A stretch of 64,000 nt of DNA from Phoronis australis (GCA_002633005.1 NMRA01000236.1:91907-155906), one strand, 5' to 3'; numbered from the stretch's first letter, positions 25,101 through 36,794 are shown. Numbers and translations: made by a program. The notes: generated by a model from the letters alone, not told the origin.

Positions 25101-28100
25101 CCAAACCACAACAAATGGAAATCCTTACTTGACATCAGTCTGAGAAAGGAAGCTCAGATCGCCGTAGTTGACTCGGAATGAAAAATCAGTCAGGTGGCGG
25201 TTGAACGTCATTACCTTCTTCTGAGGGTAGGGATTGTTGCGACCAAACAGGACACGTGACACTGGTTTAGTGACAGCAGCGCCTTGGTCATCCACCTTCT
25301 GTCGTTCAAAGTCGACCTGCAAAGCAATGGGAATAACTGTGACGAAGCATTGTAGTACACATTAGGAAATTACTTGTTAAATATCGATAGCAAAGGTATC
25401 GTGTTGATAAATCACAAAACTGACACTGTGAAATTCATACTTCCTGGATGAAACTCCAGTATATAGACAGCCAATGTTGTAATCTCTTTGGCATTTTCAC
25501 AAGGAAATGTATTCATCTAATTATCCCATAGACACTGATCACCAAATTACAGCGGCTATAAACCCCAAACCATGTAGATATTATGCTTGGTGCATAAAGT
25601 GAGACACTGTGACCAAGCTCAGAAATTACCACCAAGGAAGGATTTGAGACCAATTGCATGACGGTAAGTGGTTTAGACCAATCCTTGCCTTTTGTCATGG
25701 AAGTTGGGTTTATTGTGAATATTTGCTTTGATTCAGGAAATTGCAACCAGGCCCCCTTGCAACATCTTAAATATAATAGCACAAGGAATGGTTTTTCAAG
25801 AATAAGAAAGAAATCCTTAACATCTTCTGACATCATTGGTTTTATCATGCACTGTCGACACCAACAATTTGTTAAAGTTATCTCCAAAAATGCCCGAATG
25901 ACTACAGGAAAGGATTTCCTTAGCAGCGCCTAATGAATAGAATAAATAATCACAACTATTACTTGGTTACCTGAATAGGGTACATGTTGGCATCCTTGAC
26001 GTGGAACTTGAGCACTCTGAAGCCTGTACTTAGATGTGCTGCCTGGTACACACCCCCGAGCGCGGCCGCCTCATCTGTGTTGATACTCTTGCCCAGTTCT
26101 TCTCTGAAATACCAGTGACAAATTACTTTCAATCACTTTTATTCAGTTAGTAATCAGTCCTCTTGTAGTACCTATGTGGTGCTTAAGGTCTCCACAAGAG
26201 GACACCAAAGGTCCAGCAATTGATGGTATAGAGAATCCCACGTGAGGCCATGGTGATGCCTTTCATGTGCACTGAAGCCTCATCCCTTGTAGTCACACAC
26301 GTGAAGGTTTAAAACACCGATTGAAAAATAAAAATTAATAACGTTAGTCTGTTTATCCTCTAACGTGCTCTTAGGAAAGGTACAACGGCTGACAATAAGT
26401 CAACGAACAAACAAAAATTAATGTAACAACAGGGGATAATTGAAAGTATTAATTCTATCGACCAGACTTTCAATGCTTTTCAGTAAGTGATTTAGCCATT
26501 TAACAATGTATTACTATCATGGTGACATGCAATCTCAAATGTTTTTAATATTGTTGGTTAGCAGAATGGGGATATCCCAATAATCTAAAATTTAAGTAAA
26601 AAAATAGATGACTGGGTTGTGTCTCTCAAGTTGGCATTTGAGATACTTAGTTTACATAACACAACTAGCCGGCCGCAGACTGTGAATGCAAATGTACTGC
26701 CATGCCAGTTGCCAGCAATAGAGTTGAATGAGATAACTCTGCATTAAGATGTCCACCTACCTGCCAATGGCTTTCTTCAAACGCTCCTGTACTATAGGCG
26801 CGCGGGTGCCTGCACCCATCAGAATCACTTCGCTCACTTCATCCTGCACAACACACAACAATACTTTATAACACTTTGTAATGAATGCTCCATACAAGCT
26901 AACTCACACTATGGAACAAACGAAAACATCAAGTTCCAGCTTCAAAAACCAAATGAGTTAAAGCTGATTCCATGAGTTATGACATCATAAAAATCCAGTA
27001 AATCCACAACTCTTAGCGATCACCTTTAAGGCTCCATTTCGCCCTCTTTAGCTAAAAAAGACGAATACCAAGTTAGGCCTTTTACTCCTCATACAATCAC
27101 TCTCATATTCCCAACCGTGATACAATTTGTTACCAATTCACAATTTCTGGACTGGCCCACCCTAACAAAGTCTGAAAGATGCATGAGCTGTTGGTGGTTC
27201 TGATCCTCCTAATTGTAATGGAAATAGAATCCTATCACATTAACAAGTATAACGAGAGCAACTGTATGAGAGTGAAAGGTCCAATTCGATTTTCATTGCT
27301 TAGCCAGCTAAACAGGGTGAAATGCAGCATTAAATTAATTATAGGTTAATCATACCGTCTTTCCATTTACGATTAAACTTATTTTACTTCATGCCTTTTT
27401 CTTAAGCTGTAAATGTCAAGTTGCCGTTGTTGCCGATTGATAGCTATTATCTTAATTTTGCAGCAGAATGGTACATAACTTAAGCCAGACTATAGTTACT
27501 ACAAATCATTTCTGTGCTGAGTGAAGAACAAGATGAGGCCAGTTTCATAACAGTAAATGGCCTCAATGGTAAATTTACCATCGCCATGTGACAAGTTTTA
27601 GTACTAGTAAACAGCTTCAATGGTAAATTTACCATTGCCATGCGACAAGTTTTAGTACAATCGGCTTCAGAGTAAATTTACCATCACCATGCGACAAGTT
27701 TTAGTACAGTAAAACAACTTCAATGGTAAATTTACCATCGATATGTGACAAATTTTAGTACAGTAAAACAACTTCAATGGTAAATTTACCATCGTCATAT
27801 GAGCAGCTTTGAGAGCCTCAGCCACAGGGTTTCCGACTCTTGAGAAAATATCTTCACACATGGTCTCCAGTTCCTCCCTGGTCACTTTGGCACGGAAGTC
27901 AATCTCATCTAAGAGACCCTCGATCTGACAATGAACAAGAAACTTAGTTAAAACCGTTGTACCATTTTCAGGATTCACATGATAACTAAAATATTAAACT
28001 TAACTTCAAATCCCCAGTTAAGTGAAAGCAGAATATACAATATGTGAAAATCTTTACGATTACATTATAATTACAAAAGGCATGTCATTTCAACCAGAAT

Positions 28101-31100
28101 TTGTTCCCCAAGGGATAATTCAGTCAGTTGATAATAAGTTTAACCCCCTTGATTGTTACATAGCTTTTTGCCGCTAAACTAACACAATCAAATAAATTGT
28201 GTAAACTTCAAATTTTCTACATAGTGCTAAGTACACCTGTCCAGTACTTTACAACCAATATTTTTGTCAACAGGTGTCACTGTGCATTCAACAGGAAATA
28301 TAATTGACAACAGCTTTATGTCTAACCTTAGCCTGTAGTCAGCCCACACAAAAACCTCGAAAAGGCAAGATCATGTAAAAGGAGATACCACCATTCATTA
28401 AAAGCACAGCAAGTGATGGCACAAGCTCTACACACAAAATTCTTGCGTCAATTTGACGCCGCAAAGGTTTACCTGTGCAAAGTGCTCAGTGTTGGCACTG
28501 AGAACATTCTTCACTCTGCCCGCCTCCTTGAACAGCTTAGCCATGGCTCGAGGTTCCTGGAACACGTCTTTGGTTGACTTCTTCTGCTCATTGAAAACGC
28601 GTGCCAGGTGCCTCTGCAGCCGCAGCTGCACCTCAAAGCTGCCCATAGTCTTGTCAAAGCCGACCCCCTTGATGGCCAGCTGTGGGTTGGTCTCGGCAAA
28701 CCCATGTTCCTTGGTCTTGACCAGTTGGTAGGCTGTCCAGAGCAAAGATAAGGCAAGTGACTATTGTGTTAGCTAGAGAAACTTTAAGTCACATAAGTGT
28801 TTGTAATATGCCAACTTGAATGCTTGAATACAAACAAAACTATGACTAACAGATATTGGTAATGTTAAATCATAATTATTGAAGAATCAAGAAAAAAACA
28901 TGTATCATCTATTAGTGTCCCTGACAGCAACTTGTAATTGACTGAAGGCATTTTGTGAGCACATGTCCCAAAGCATACAACTAGTATGATTGACATTTTG
29001 GGACATGCCTAGGGAGACAGAAGAAACAATTGTAAGTACAAACGTAAAACAAGTCAAAACCGCTAGTTTTTCCATGATTATGTTATGTATGCAGTTGAGC
29101 ACATAGGATGTATATTTGATGCATTAAACTTGTTTTTATTTCGGTGTATAATTACAGATTTTCCGGCCTCAACATATCCTTAAAACTTAAAATCTGGGCT
29201 TGTGACCACCAAACTTCACTGGGGACTTGAAAATTAACCAACCGTGTAACACACTGGGTGAACATTGAGTGGTCACTGAAGTTTTGAGTGCAGACCTACC
29301 TACAATAGTGGCTGAGGTGCTGGTGCTACCCATGTCATAGAACATAATATTGGTGGCCGTGGTGTTGAATGCCTTGCGCCTGAACACACCGTAGTTGAGT
29401 GCCACGGCAGCATTGTCGTTCATCAGCTGCAGGACATTGATGCCAGCCAGTTCAGCAGCTCGCTTTAGCGCGCGCCGTTCAGCCTGGTTGAAGTAAGAGG
29501 GCACCACAATCACCGCATTGGGGATGGGTTGTTCTGGAAGAGAGAAGGCAACAGGTAGCATTGGGAAGACTGATCAAACTGATCACAACAAAAAGGAAAT
29601 CAAATCGCATGATTGTGTAAGGAGATAACAAATATCTTTACTAGTCATCTTGTATAAGTTTGGGCAGAGCTTCCCTGATAGAGTTCAAGTTCAATACCTT
29701 TTCTTCACAAACCACATACATTTTTAGAGTACCTCAGAACTAAATAATATTCCTATAAAGAAAAATACGTGTCCGTAACTTGAAATTAAATCTCTCAATA
29801 AAAACTTGTCAAGGGGCACTTGTAGCCAATGTATGAGAAACAAACTGCCACGAATGAAGCGCTACAAACCTGCAAAGTTTTCAGCCTGAATTTTAGCGTA
29901 CTGTAAAATCATGGCTAACAGTTCTTCTGGTGAGTAACGAGTACTTCTGAAAAGAATATCACTTCAAACTGAAACGCCAGCTCATCACACAACATATCTA
30001 TAATTTCACCACATGCCAGTACCCCAGACAGAGGGTTCTAATAATCCAATACGGAAAACAAAAAAATAAATCATGAGGCAATTTACAGATGGATAGCAAA
30101 TGCAGTGTGACCCTAAAAACCCTGAAGCCATAAAAATCCTACATAAATCCATTTATTTTTATCAAATCTGTTTCACATTAACCATACAGGTCAGATTGTA
30201 TTGAACTTGTTTCTTATTTACAAATTTAAGTGTTAGAATTTGAAATTTTTGTTGCTTCATTTTTGGTACCTGACTGGATATTAATTTTCAGTAACATTGC
30301 AGGCCAATTACACTACAAAAACGCAATTGTCAATACAGAGGAGAGCATGCGACACCCTGTAATTTGCATACCATATGAAACATTACACGACCTCCCAAAA
30401 CTAGACTACCCTTAAATTAGCAACACAATAGTATTTAGCTCCACGACCACACTCAGCAACCAGCACACAAGCCCATTAGCAAACTCAATCCTTTCACACC
30501 AATACCAACAGCAGTAATAGTTACTTACAGGGGACCCAGATTTTGAGAACCAGTTTGACACCTATTATTCAGTAGAGAAAACTGGTTCTTGAAATTATGG
30601 GGCCCCTGTATATGACTAGTACTCCAACAGCAATATTGCCCTGCTACTCACTCATCATGCTGAAATACAAAAGTTTTTCTCTCTTCGTCGTCGACAATGT
30701 TGTAGTAAGGAAAAGTCTCCTTGAACTTCTTAACCACAGGGTTGTTGGCCGACTTTCCCAGCAGCTCGCGCAGATAGCGATAAGCATTCTTCGGGTATTT
30801 GACCGCCTGACAAAGCAAACCATGCATTCCTTGATAAAGAAGGTGGTGGCATACAGCTTGTTACGAAAATGTTAAGCACACGAGCTCAAAAAAGACGACA
30901 ACCTTGTTGACAAGCACCCACTTAAAGCATAATATTCCAAGATTGAATTGTTTACAAGTTTCCTTGCTCCAGTAACAGAAGTCAGCAACAACTTAATTTG
31001 CAGTAATAATAATAAATAACATGTATATATGTGAACCAGCATGGAAATATAGATTACAAAATTTAAAGTCTGGTCTGCACGCCACCTGTTGGCCACATCA

Positions 31101-32941
31101 CGTGACCCAATGAACATCAGTCTGGTCTGCATGTCACCTGTTCTGATCGTGAGCAGAAATCTTTTCGGATCACGTGATGTGGCCAACAGGTGACACACAA
31201 AGCAGACTTGAAATGATTGTAATAAATAGCATACTCAAATTTCTTCAACTTGTCACCAAGGTGGAAGCAAAGATTTAGGTATAAACACCAAGTAACAAGA
31301 TGTTACCAAAAGACTCCAATGTTAATAAAAGACTCCAATATTTTGTTTCCAAAAACAGGGAAATACTTTTTGGCAAACATAAATTTCTGTTTTTATCCGT
31401 TTCGTACATTAGCGGGTTCTGCTTTTCAAAATGGTAAAAAATGTGATCCGGGAAGTGTTTCGTGGTGTTTCCGCTGAATTATGCAGCAGCTCCATTTTAC
31501 CCATAACTTGCTGCTTGCCATGTTTACTATTTCTCAAAACCAGAAAAGAACAATGCCATCTTCAGAAAGAATGAACAAGTACTTGAACATGACCACTATA
31601 AAAGGATCTTCCATGAAATTGTGGAAAGAATTGTATAATTTGATGTATAATATTCTTACTTTTTTGTAATAACCAAAAATATTAAAATTATGGGATCTAC
31701 AAATAAAATATATGAATTCCATTTGAAACTAGTAATGCCATAAAAGACGCCAAGATTGCGTTTTCACAGAAAATAAGGATCTCCATCCTACTCACTGTAG
31801 TTAATGCTTCGTCACCAAATGTTCTTTCCCCATTCCTCATGGCAACAACGGTTGGAGACTTTCGACGAGATTCCCTGAGAAAGATGAACATGAACATTTA
31901 AACAATTCAATCTAAAGAAAGAAAATGAACACCGCAATAGTTTACACTAGGCAAAAACAGTTCCATTCAGTAAAGGGAACATCATCTGTCGGGATATAAC
32001 TTTTAAACTCGAAATCAAACGCGAAATTATTTCTAATATTTTCCATTCCACTTTGGTATGCACTCAAGATAAGAGTTTAGTAGTCTGAATCATGGGGTCA
32101 TCAAGTACGAATTTAGAGTAGTCCATAATATACTGAAGCACAGAATCATGGATATCTTAAAAAAGTTCATACCAAAAGAGAACAGTGATCAACACATATT
32201 TCAAGTTCAGTTTCGAGTAAAACGATTAGATCATGGGGCCCAGTGATGTGTGGATTAAAAGTAATCCAAATTACCAAAAGTAGTTGTGCCCATGTCTGAC
32301 CGATTCAGTTTTTCTTTGCAGGAGTAAAATGACTTCACCACAAAAAGGGTTATTAAGAGAACTTAGAAAACTTGATGATAAATGTAAATACAGACACAGG
32401 TGGAACTCAGAAAGTGTTCTTAATCTCTTTCAACCCAAGAAACTCACAATGCATTATTAACAGGTGACCACACACAGAAAGGACAACCTTTAATTAAATA
32501 ACTAAACAACAGAGCTCAACAACATGTAATACTTGTTCAAAACAATCTCCATTGGTACGCCTGGTTTCACTATAGCAATTTTCATGAACTCGTTTCCCAA
32601 ATCGATTGACATCACTGCAAGGCCATCTGAAACAAAAAGGACATGCGATTTTCATATACTGCAACAGCCTCAATGTATTTGATTACTGTGCACAAGGTAT
32701 TCCTGTAGTAAAAAAGCACCGTGATGCAAATTGAACATTAACAAGCTTTACAAGTATTAGATTTTAAATCACCAAAGATTTTAAAGATTGGAAGCAAATT
32801 GCTTTCCTGAAATGATTAACTTGTAAGTTCTAATCCAGGAACAATTTTACATGGGTCCAAAATATTGAATCACTTACCTGTGTTGTACACAAAGCAGGCA
32901 AAGAGAAGCCCAGTCAAACTTAGAAGTAGACTGTGTCGCAT
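13115..32941 (-). CDS. HYOU1: Hypoxia up-regulated 1 / GRP170, ER large Hsp70-family chaperone
   Basis: Twenty-two exons join in phase to 1025 aa (human 999): 32941-32878, 32626-32533, 31874-31796, 30806-30652, 29946-29870, 29533-29300, 28732-28473, 27924-27790, 26843-26761, 26103-25971, 25316-25129, 23377-23236, 22738-22672, 21842-21709, 20038-19895, 19499-19404, 18039-17927, 17131-16921, 16620-16402, 15000-14721, 14217-14104, 13170-13115. Seen: signal peptide; ATPase motifs SIDLG (28-32), FYDMG (221-225), VILMGAGTR (372-380); substrate-binding region with [12 protein letters not shown]; acidic Lys/Glu-rich loop with three KDEAS units (about 549-695); helical C-terminus with [11 protein letters not shown] and YLLNKAK; C-terminal NEEL. 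The family holds unfolded proteins in the ER lumen and acts as nucleotide exchange factor for BiP. NEEL is a KDEL-like retrieval signal (human NDEL). No frameshift is seen. Confidence 0.97.
13240..13275. repeat. AAT microsatellite
   Basis: A run of AAT trinucleotides grades into AACAATAATGATGATGG in the last HYOU1 intron. Confidence 0.9.
15500..15740. repeat. Dispersed repeat with GACAAGCCAACGTGTAG core
   Basis: The core followed by a TGGTGTC...CAGTTCTTT context recurs in diverged form at about 8785-8880, 48590-48740 and 51818-51900. It is an old interspersed family; ends could not be defined by eye. Confidence 0.5.
16070..16397. repeat. 53-bp minisatellite, about 6 copies, beside HYOU1 exon 19
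   Basis: Units of about 53 bp containing CTATCCTCTAAATAACATCT and CCTCCCTGCAG run up to the donor of the exon at 16620-16402. The copy next to the exon is divergent. On the coding strand the array starts 5-10 bases after the exon, so it fills the beginning of the intron. Confidence 0.9.
18251..18910. repeat. 39-bp minisatellite interrupted by a palindrome
   Basis: Units of 39 bp beginning TGAGTATGGTAGGCAAGTCT and ending TATTACTATC are repeated five times before 18452 and resume after 18838 for about two more. One unit carries an expanded GT run. The array lies in a HYOU1 intron between the exons at 19499-19404 and 18039-17927. Confidence 0.88.
18460..18837. mobile_element. 378-bp near-perfect palindromic foldback element
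   Basis: The ends are TCAAGGTACC and its exact complement GGTACCTTGA; the arms (about 180 and 160 bases) are nearly identical inverted copies, with a single N and a short unpaired centre. It sits inside one unit of the 39-bp array, flanked by GTA on the left and GTG on the right, so a 2-3 bp target duplication is possible. The arms are built from a short GGACTCANAAACACG-like motif. No protein is encoded. Confidence 0.85.
20041..21708. other. HYOU1 intron 14 (1.67 kb)
   Basis: This is among the longest introns of the gene, separating two exons of the acidic loop. It contains diverged interspersed-repeat sequence around 20150-20640 and no exon I could support. Because the loop is poorly conserved, a small extra exon in frame cannot be excluded. 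Confidence 0.45.
24395..24965 (+). mobile_element. tRNA-derived SINE, copy 1, split by a nested insertion
   Basis: The head resembles a tRNA: GTGTGGCC and GGTCACAC can pair as an acceptor stem, an A-box-like TGGCCCGGTTGA follows, and the B box GGTTCGAGTCC is at 24449-24459. A shared body follows (TTTCTAGCTCCT, GGTGATCA, GAGGCCTGCGCACG, CTGGTACAACG, CCTGCAATTG). Copy 2 at 62457-62638 is in the opposite orientation. The copy is interrupted at 24625-24930. Confidence 0.85.
24625..24930. mobile_element. 306-bp insertion nested in the SINE
   Basis: The 15-bp SINE sequence GGTACAACGTGTATC occurs at 24610-24624 and again at 24931-24945, exactly as a target-site duplication. Between them is unrelated sequence with repeated GCGGAAA motifs and relatively high CG content. 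The absence of terminal inverted repeats and the long duplication suggest LINE-assisted retroposition. Confidence 0.75.
27565..27800. repeat. 54-bp minisatellite spanning the HYOU1 exon 8 donor
   Basis: Five units with the palindromic core TGGTAAATTTACCA. On the coding strand each has the context ATG|GTAAATTTAC (or close), so the exon-intron junction itself is copied: potential exon ends at 27790, 27736, 27682, 27633 and 27579. Spacings are 54, 54, 49 and 54 bases. Confidence 0.93.
27790..27924 (-). CDS. HYOU1: HYOU1 exon 8: ATPase subdomain IIB, donor made of repeat sequence
   Basis: Encodes [19 protein letters not shown] through ALKAAHMTM and ends at donor GTAAATTTAC. The preceding ATG and the donor form one unit of the 54-bp tandem array that continues into the intron, so the last residues of the exon appear to derive from the repeat. 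The next exon resumes with [14 protein letters not shown], in phase. Confidence 0.93.
29300..29533 (-). CDS. HYOU1: HYOU1 exon 6: ATPase core with phosphate-2 motif
   Basis: Encodes [36 protein letters not shown] and NIMFYDMGS, the best conserved part of the Hsp70-type nucleotide-binding domain and very close to vertebrate HYOU1. The MND motif (IND in the human protein) and FYDMG distinguish the GRP170 branch from BiP-type Hsp70 (DLG in motif 2). Confidence 0.95.
30513..30622. mobile_element. MITE-like inverted-repeat element, copy 2
   Basis: The left end TAATAGTTACTTACAGGGG and the right end complement ACTAGTCATATACAGGGGCC match imperfectly; the inner arms are TTTTGAGAACCAGTTT and AAAACTGGTTCTTGAAA. 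It lies in HYOU1 intron 4, about 30 bases downstream of the exon donor at 30652. Confidence 0.75.
31065..31210. mobile_element. Inverted-repeat element with paired CACGTG boxes
   Basis: About 44-base arms (31065-31109 and 31168-31210) share CACCTGTTGGCCACATCACG in opposite orientation. Each arm carries CACGTG (31099-31104, 31171-31176). The element lies in HYOU1 intron 3. A partial third copy of the arm start is in the loop. Confidence 0.7.
32878..32941 (-). CDS. HYOU1: HYOU1 exon 1: start codon and signal peptide
   Basis: ATG at 32941-32939 opens [20 protein letters not shown], a short basic start followed by a hydrophobic core, as in an ER signal peptide; the mature ATPase domain begins in the next exon. 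On the coding strand the ATG is preceded by a T-rich run and CAG six bases upstream, resembling a 3' splice site, so a 5' UTR intron is likely. Confidence 0.9.
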
Positions 32942-33363
32942 CTTGACTGAAAAAACAAAGGTATTACCAGGTGGCAATTACTCAAAGTTAAGATCTGCCA
33001 AAGAGGCTGGTCCAGAATTAGATTTGCTTGATACTCTCAAAAGTGCTGTCCACACTAGGAGTTACCCTAAAACAATTTACTTACTTCTGGAATGAGTAGG
33101 CTTAGTAGAAGTGTGGATACTATAGTATTTCATTTGGCACAACTTGACACACGTGCTACAAACTTACCCACCTTATCAAGGTGGGGTAACTTGTTCTAGG
33201 GCAACTTACCCCGATACAAGTTACAGTGTGGATGCAATGTTGCAGACAAGGCAGAAATAAATACACGTTGCGTGTTTGCTTAGTTACATACATAATCCTG
33301 TGTGTGCTATTCTTGTCAAAAGATGAAGGGTGTGTAGTGAGGAGGATTGGCTGATATAAAACA

Positions 33364-33475
33364 AGTTGTTCAACAATAACTTGTAGTATAGACATGACTA
33401 AAGACATTAGCACAGTGCACGTTGTTCAACAATAACTTGTAGTATAGACATGACTACAGACATTAATATAGTGCA
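33364..33475. repeat. 57-bp tandem duplication
   Basis: GTTGTTCAACAATAACTTGT and its following sequence occur at 33364 and again at 33421, followed by a partial third ATAGACATGACTAAAGACA. Confidence 0.85.
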
Positions 33476-34203
33476 TACTTATAGACATGACTAAAGACAC
33501 CCTTTCAATAACAGCCTTAGAAAGTGAAACCAACACCTCAGTTATTGAGATAGCACTATGAGGGATCAAACATTAATGCATTGAATAGCCATATGGCAAT
33601 TTGATTTTGTTACTAATGGCAAGCTAAAAATTCCCCATCACAGGAAATGACAGGACTACTGTACCCTCGTGAAAACAAGCTGGCATTTGCATCACACTGG
33701 GGATGATTTGTTAGCATCTAGTTACTCACAAATATGCTGCGCCAAACATGACAACATCTCTTGAAATTGCTTTATGAAACAAAAAAAAAATCAACCAAAT
33801 GGCACATGTTATGTTATGAGTATTCTGTTTTGAAATCGACAACTAATTTTACTTTGAAACAACATGGGAGAATACAACACAAGCAAATGACATTAACTAT
33901 GTAGATTTTGATTTATTAAATGTAATGGATGAGATTCGTGTCAACCAGACTTGCTCCATTTTGATGCAAGTTTCATAGGCAAAAGATACCCGCTCATCCA
34001 AAGCCTTTACCACAAACAGATGGTGCTGGATGCAATAACGCTTTACTAACAAGTAGCACTGCTCATAGTCATGTGACATTCTTGAGGGAAATCTGACAGA
34101 TACAATGGGGAACCAAGCACTTTGACCTACATTCTACAGCTGCTAAGATCACACCGTGCCGTGCTGTTGTAACATGATGCGCTCCTCAGTGCTTCACTCT
34201 TTG

Positions 34204-34425
34204 TTTATACCATCAGCTGTTATTAATCATGGCCACCAACATGTTTATAGTGTATGCTAGCCATTTGATGCCAGTACGGTAGTTATGTTCTGATTGGTAG
34301 CTATGTTCTGATCGTTAAATAGATACTACAGAAACCAGTCTCTTTTGCCTTTGTGTTGATAGTACATAAAATATTACAGCTGCTTACTAGTTGAACCATA
34401 AGCTGCCGTGGTGTCCGTCTGCTGG
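34204..34425 (-). promoter_or_regulatory. Candidate HYOU1 promoter with ERSE-like element
   Basis: On the HYOU1 strand, CCAGC-N9-CCACG (34425-34407) has the spacing and right half of the ER stress response element CCAAT-N9-CCACG, with two mismatches in the left half. A TATAAA lies about 200 bases downstream (34209-34204). Together with the likely 5' UTR intron before the ATG this could place the start site near 34175. It is inference from motifs only. Confidence 0.3.
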
Positions 34426-34696
34426 ACTGTAGTTGGCTAACGAAACACTAAATACCTATAATATCTCAAGAGAAACCCAACATGTACATCACCACGTATA
34501 ATTCCAGCATCAGTGGTTGGATTTCAACCTAATTAAAAATTATAGTTTGTGAGTTGCCAAAATCTCGGGCGGGAAACGGACCCGGTTAAGTAGCGGCTTT
34601 AAAAGCTGGTGTGATGGCAAAGTCACAAGTCACAAGCTTCCCACCGGATTGCAACATTGTAGGCTTCAAATTGTAATATGAATTTCACCTCACTAT

Positions 34697-36007
34697 CTAA
34701 AAAGTTGAATGACACAGCTAGGTTTTGGCACAATCTTCTCTCAGAAAAATACCCCGGACGACAGACTGTTTAACCTCAACACTACGGATAATTATGCAAC
34801 AGCTAAAAGTGAATTATCAAAACTCTTTATGCATTTTCGACATAAAGGATTAATCTTAATTCACCTGGTGTCAAATAGGGACACTCACTCACTCAGTCGT
34901 ATTCGCCTGAATACAAAGAATTTGTTGAAATTGAAATTTACCGCATGGTGAAATGATTTATTGGAGTTTACCGGGTGAACATTGTGACGAGTACTGAATG
35001 ATGAGCTCGCTGAAAAACTAGATGACTGAAGAGCCAAAATCGGTTTGACTAACTTATATGTCGCCTGATCACCAAGGTCACATTCACTGAATGTTAAATA
35101 CCCCTGGCAGCATTTACGCCGAGCAACCACAACAGTGTAGATCAGTTTTCTCAACACGTTCACCTTAATTTCTTACAGGTAATAATTAGTTATGGTGACA
35201 AACAACGTGATTGATGGGAAGCGCCATCTGTTTGGGGTGAAGGTTTTGAATGAGCCGGTACCTTTCACAGGCGCTCGAATTTCCCGATGACTCATAACCA
35301 TATAACATAAGAAACATAAAGGTTTGACACTAAAACTTTGACAAGGCTCCCAACTCCAACTGTCCCAAATTCAAATAAAATCGGCGTGCATCTCCCTCAG
35401 ACTGGTATTGCATAAACCTTTGAAGCCATCCTTGATCCCCTTAAAGTATCCCTGTGAGTGGTGAATTAGCGACTAAATTTTAAAAACCAATCTCAAAACT
35501 CTGAATTCATGGACCCAAAATGGTTAACATGGCGAATTCCAGTTGTGCTTTAACTTGTACGCCTGTCGAAGATAAAATTTCGAGTTTGAGCAACCCTTTA
35601 GCAGCAGAATAACAGTAGAACGCCATTTTTTCCGACACTGTTAAATAATTTTGTTTACTCAAGGAAGACTAGTTTATAACGACACTAATTTTGTGTCAGA
35701 TTTTATCTTACCACTTTTTTACCCACATCGGTGCAAAGCTGTATATTTATATACAGCTTTGTACCAAGGATATTTTATATGTAATTGCCTAAAGTAAGAC
35801 CTGCCTCCCGTTCAGTAACGCTAGGACCTTGCTAAAAAGCAAGACTTCGTGAGATTATGCGAGATATGGCCGTGTATTTTAAATGAGAACACGTGACTTT
35901 GATTAGATTTTAGCTAGGTCCTAGCGTAGGTCCTATATTAGGCAATGACCATCGCCACTGTTGGCCCGAACTTAGTTCAGGCCAACAGAGGCTATGGTCA
36001 TTGCCTA
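34697..36007. repeat. Duplicated block, copy A (contiguous)
   Basis: About 1.3 kb that recurs with few differences as 37495-38381 plus 40444-40855. Its right end is a foldback of GCAATGACCAT...TGTTGGCC and complement (35942-36007), and it contains a near-perfect hairpin GTGCAAAGCTGTATAT/ATATACAGCTTTGTAC around 35731-35766. Confidence 0.9.
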
Positions 36008-36354
36008 GTCTATATCGTCCGGTTACCTATTTTCGTCAGGCTCCAAAGTTCGTCCGCCATCTTGTTTCGCGTGCAGCGCAACCACGCGGGACTTAGCGTT
36101 CCAATTTGGAGTGCTCGTCTTCACGTTAGGTACTAACCTCTCGGGAGAAACACGTATCAAAGTAATGAGACAAAAATCGGTGAGTTTACCGATTGTTTTT
36201 TAAAACCACTTAAAAATCAGTAGATTTTACTAATACACTTTTTTGTGCGTTTTCAGAAGATGTTTTCGAATTTAAATTTTCTTCCGACGGGACACAAAAC
36301 ATGATCCAGGGTTTGTTTATGCAATGTATCTGTTTGTCCCAGGCACTAGTAGGA

Positions 36355-36643
36355 NNNNNNNNNNNNNNNNNNNNNNNNNNNNNNNNNNNNNNNNNNNNNN
36401 NNNNNNNNNNNNNNNNNNNNNNNNNNNNNNNNNNNNNNNNNNNNNNNNNNNNNNNNNNNNNNNNNNNNNNNNNNNNNNNNNNNNNNNNNNNNNNNNNNNN
36501 NNNNNNNNNNNNNNNNNNNNNNNNNNNNNNNNNNNNNNNNNNNNNNNNNNNNNNNNNNNNNNNNNNNNNNNNNNNNNNNNNNNNNNNNNNNNNNNNNNNN
36601 NNNNNNNNNNNNNNNNNNNNNNNNNNNNNNNNNNNNNNNNNNN
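36355..36643. other. Assembly gap (289 N)
   Basis: A continuous run of Ns between two repeat-rich stretches. Gap size may be an estimate; local order of the duplicated blocks depends on how it was bridged. Confidence 1.
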
Positions 36644-36794
36644 AGTTAACTTGCGTTTCGGTTTGTAACCAGCAGACAATGCATGGATACGTTTAACAAA
36701 CATAAATATATGCTATGTTCTTGTCATTGTTCGTCACTTTCTTCATTGAACTCGTTCCCACATCCATTACTGTTACGTTTAATGCAAAATTCGT

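Noticed and set aside
34477-34496. Second ERSE candidate CCAAC-N10-CCACG
   Set aside because: One mismatch and spacing off by one, in the opposite orientation to HYOU1.
36301-36703. ORFs of about 115-130 aa
   Set aside because: They consist almost wholly of unknown residues from the N gap.
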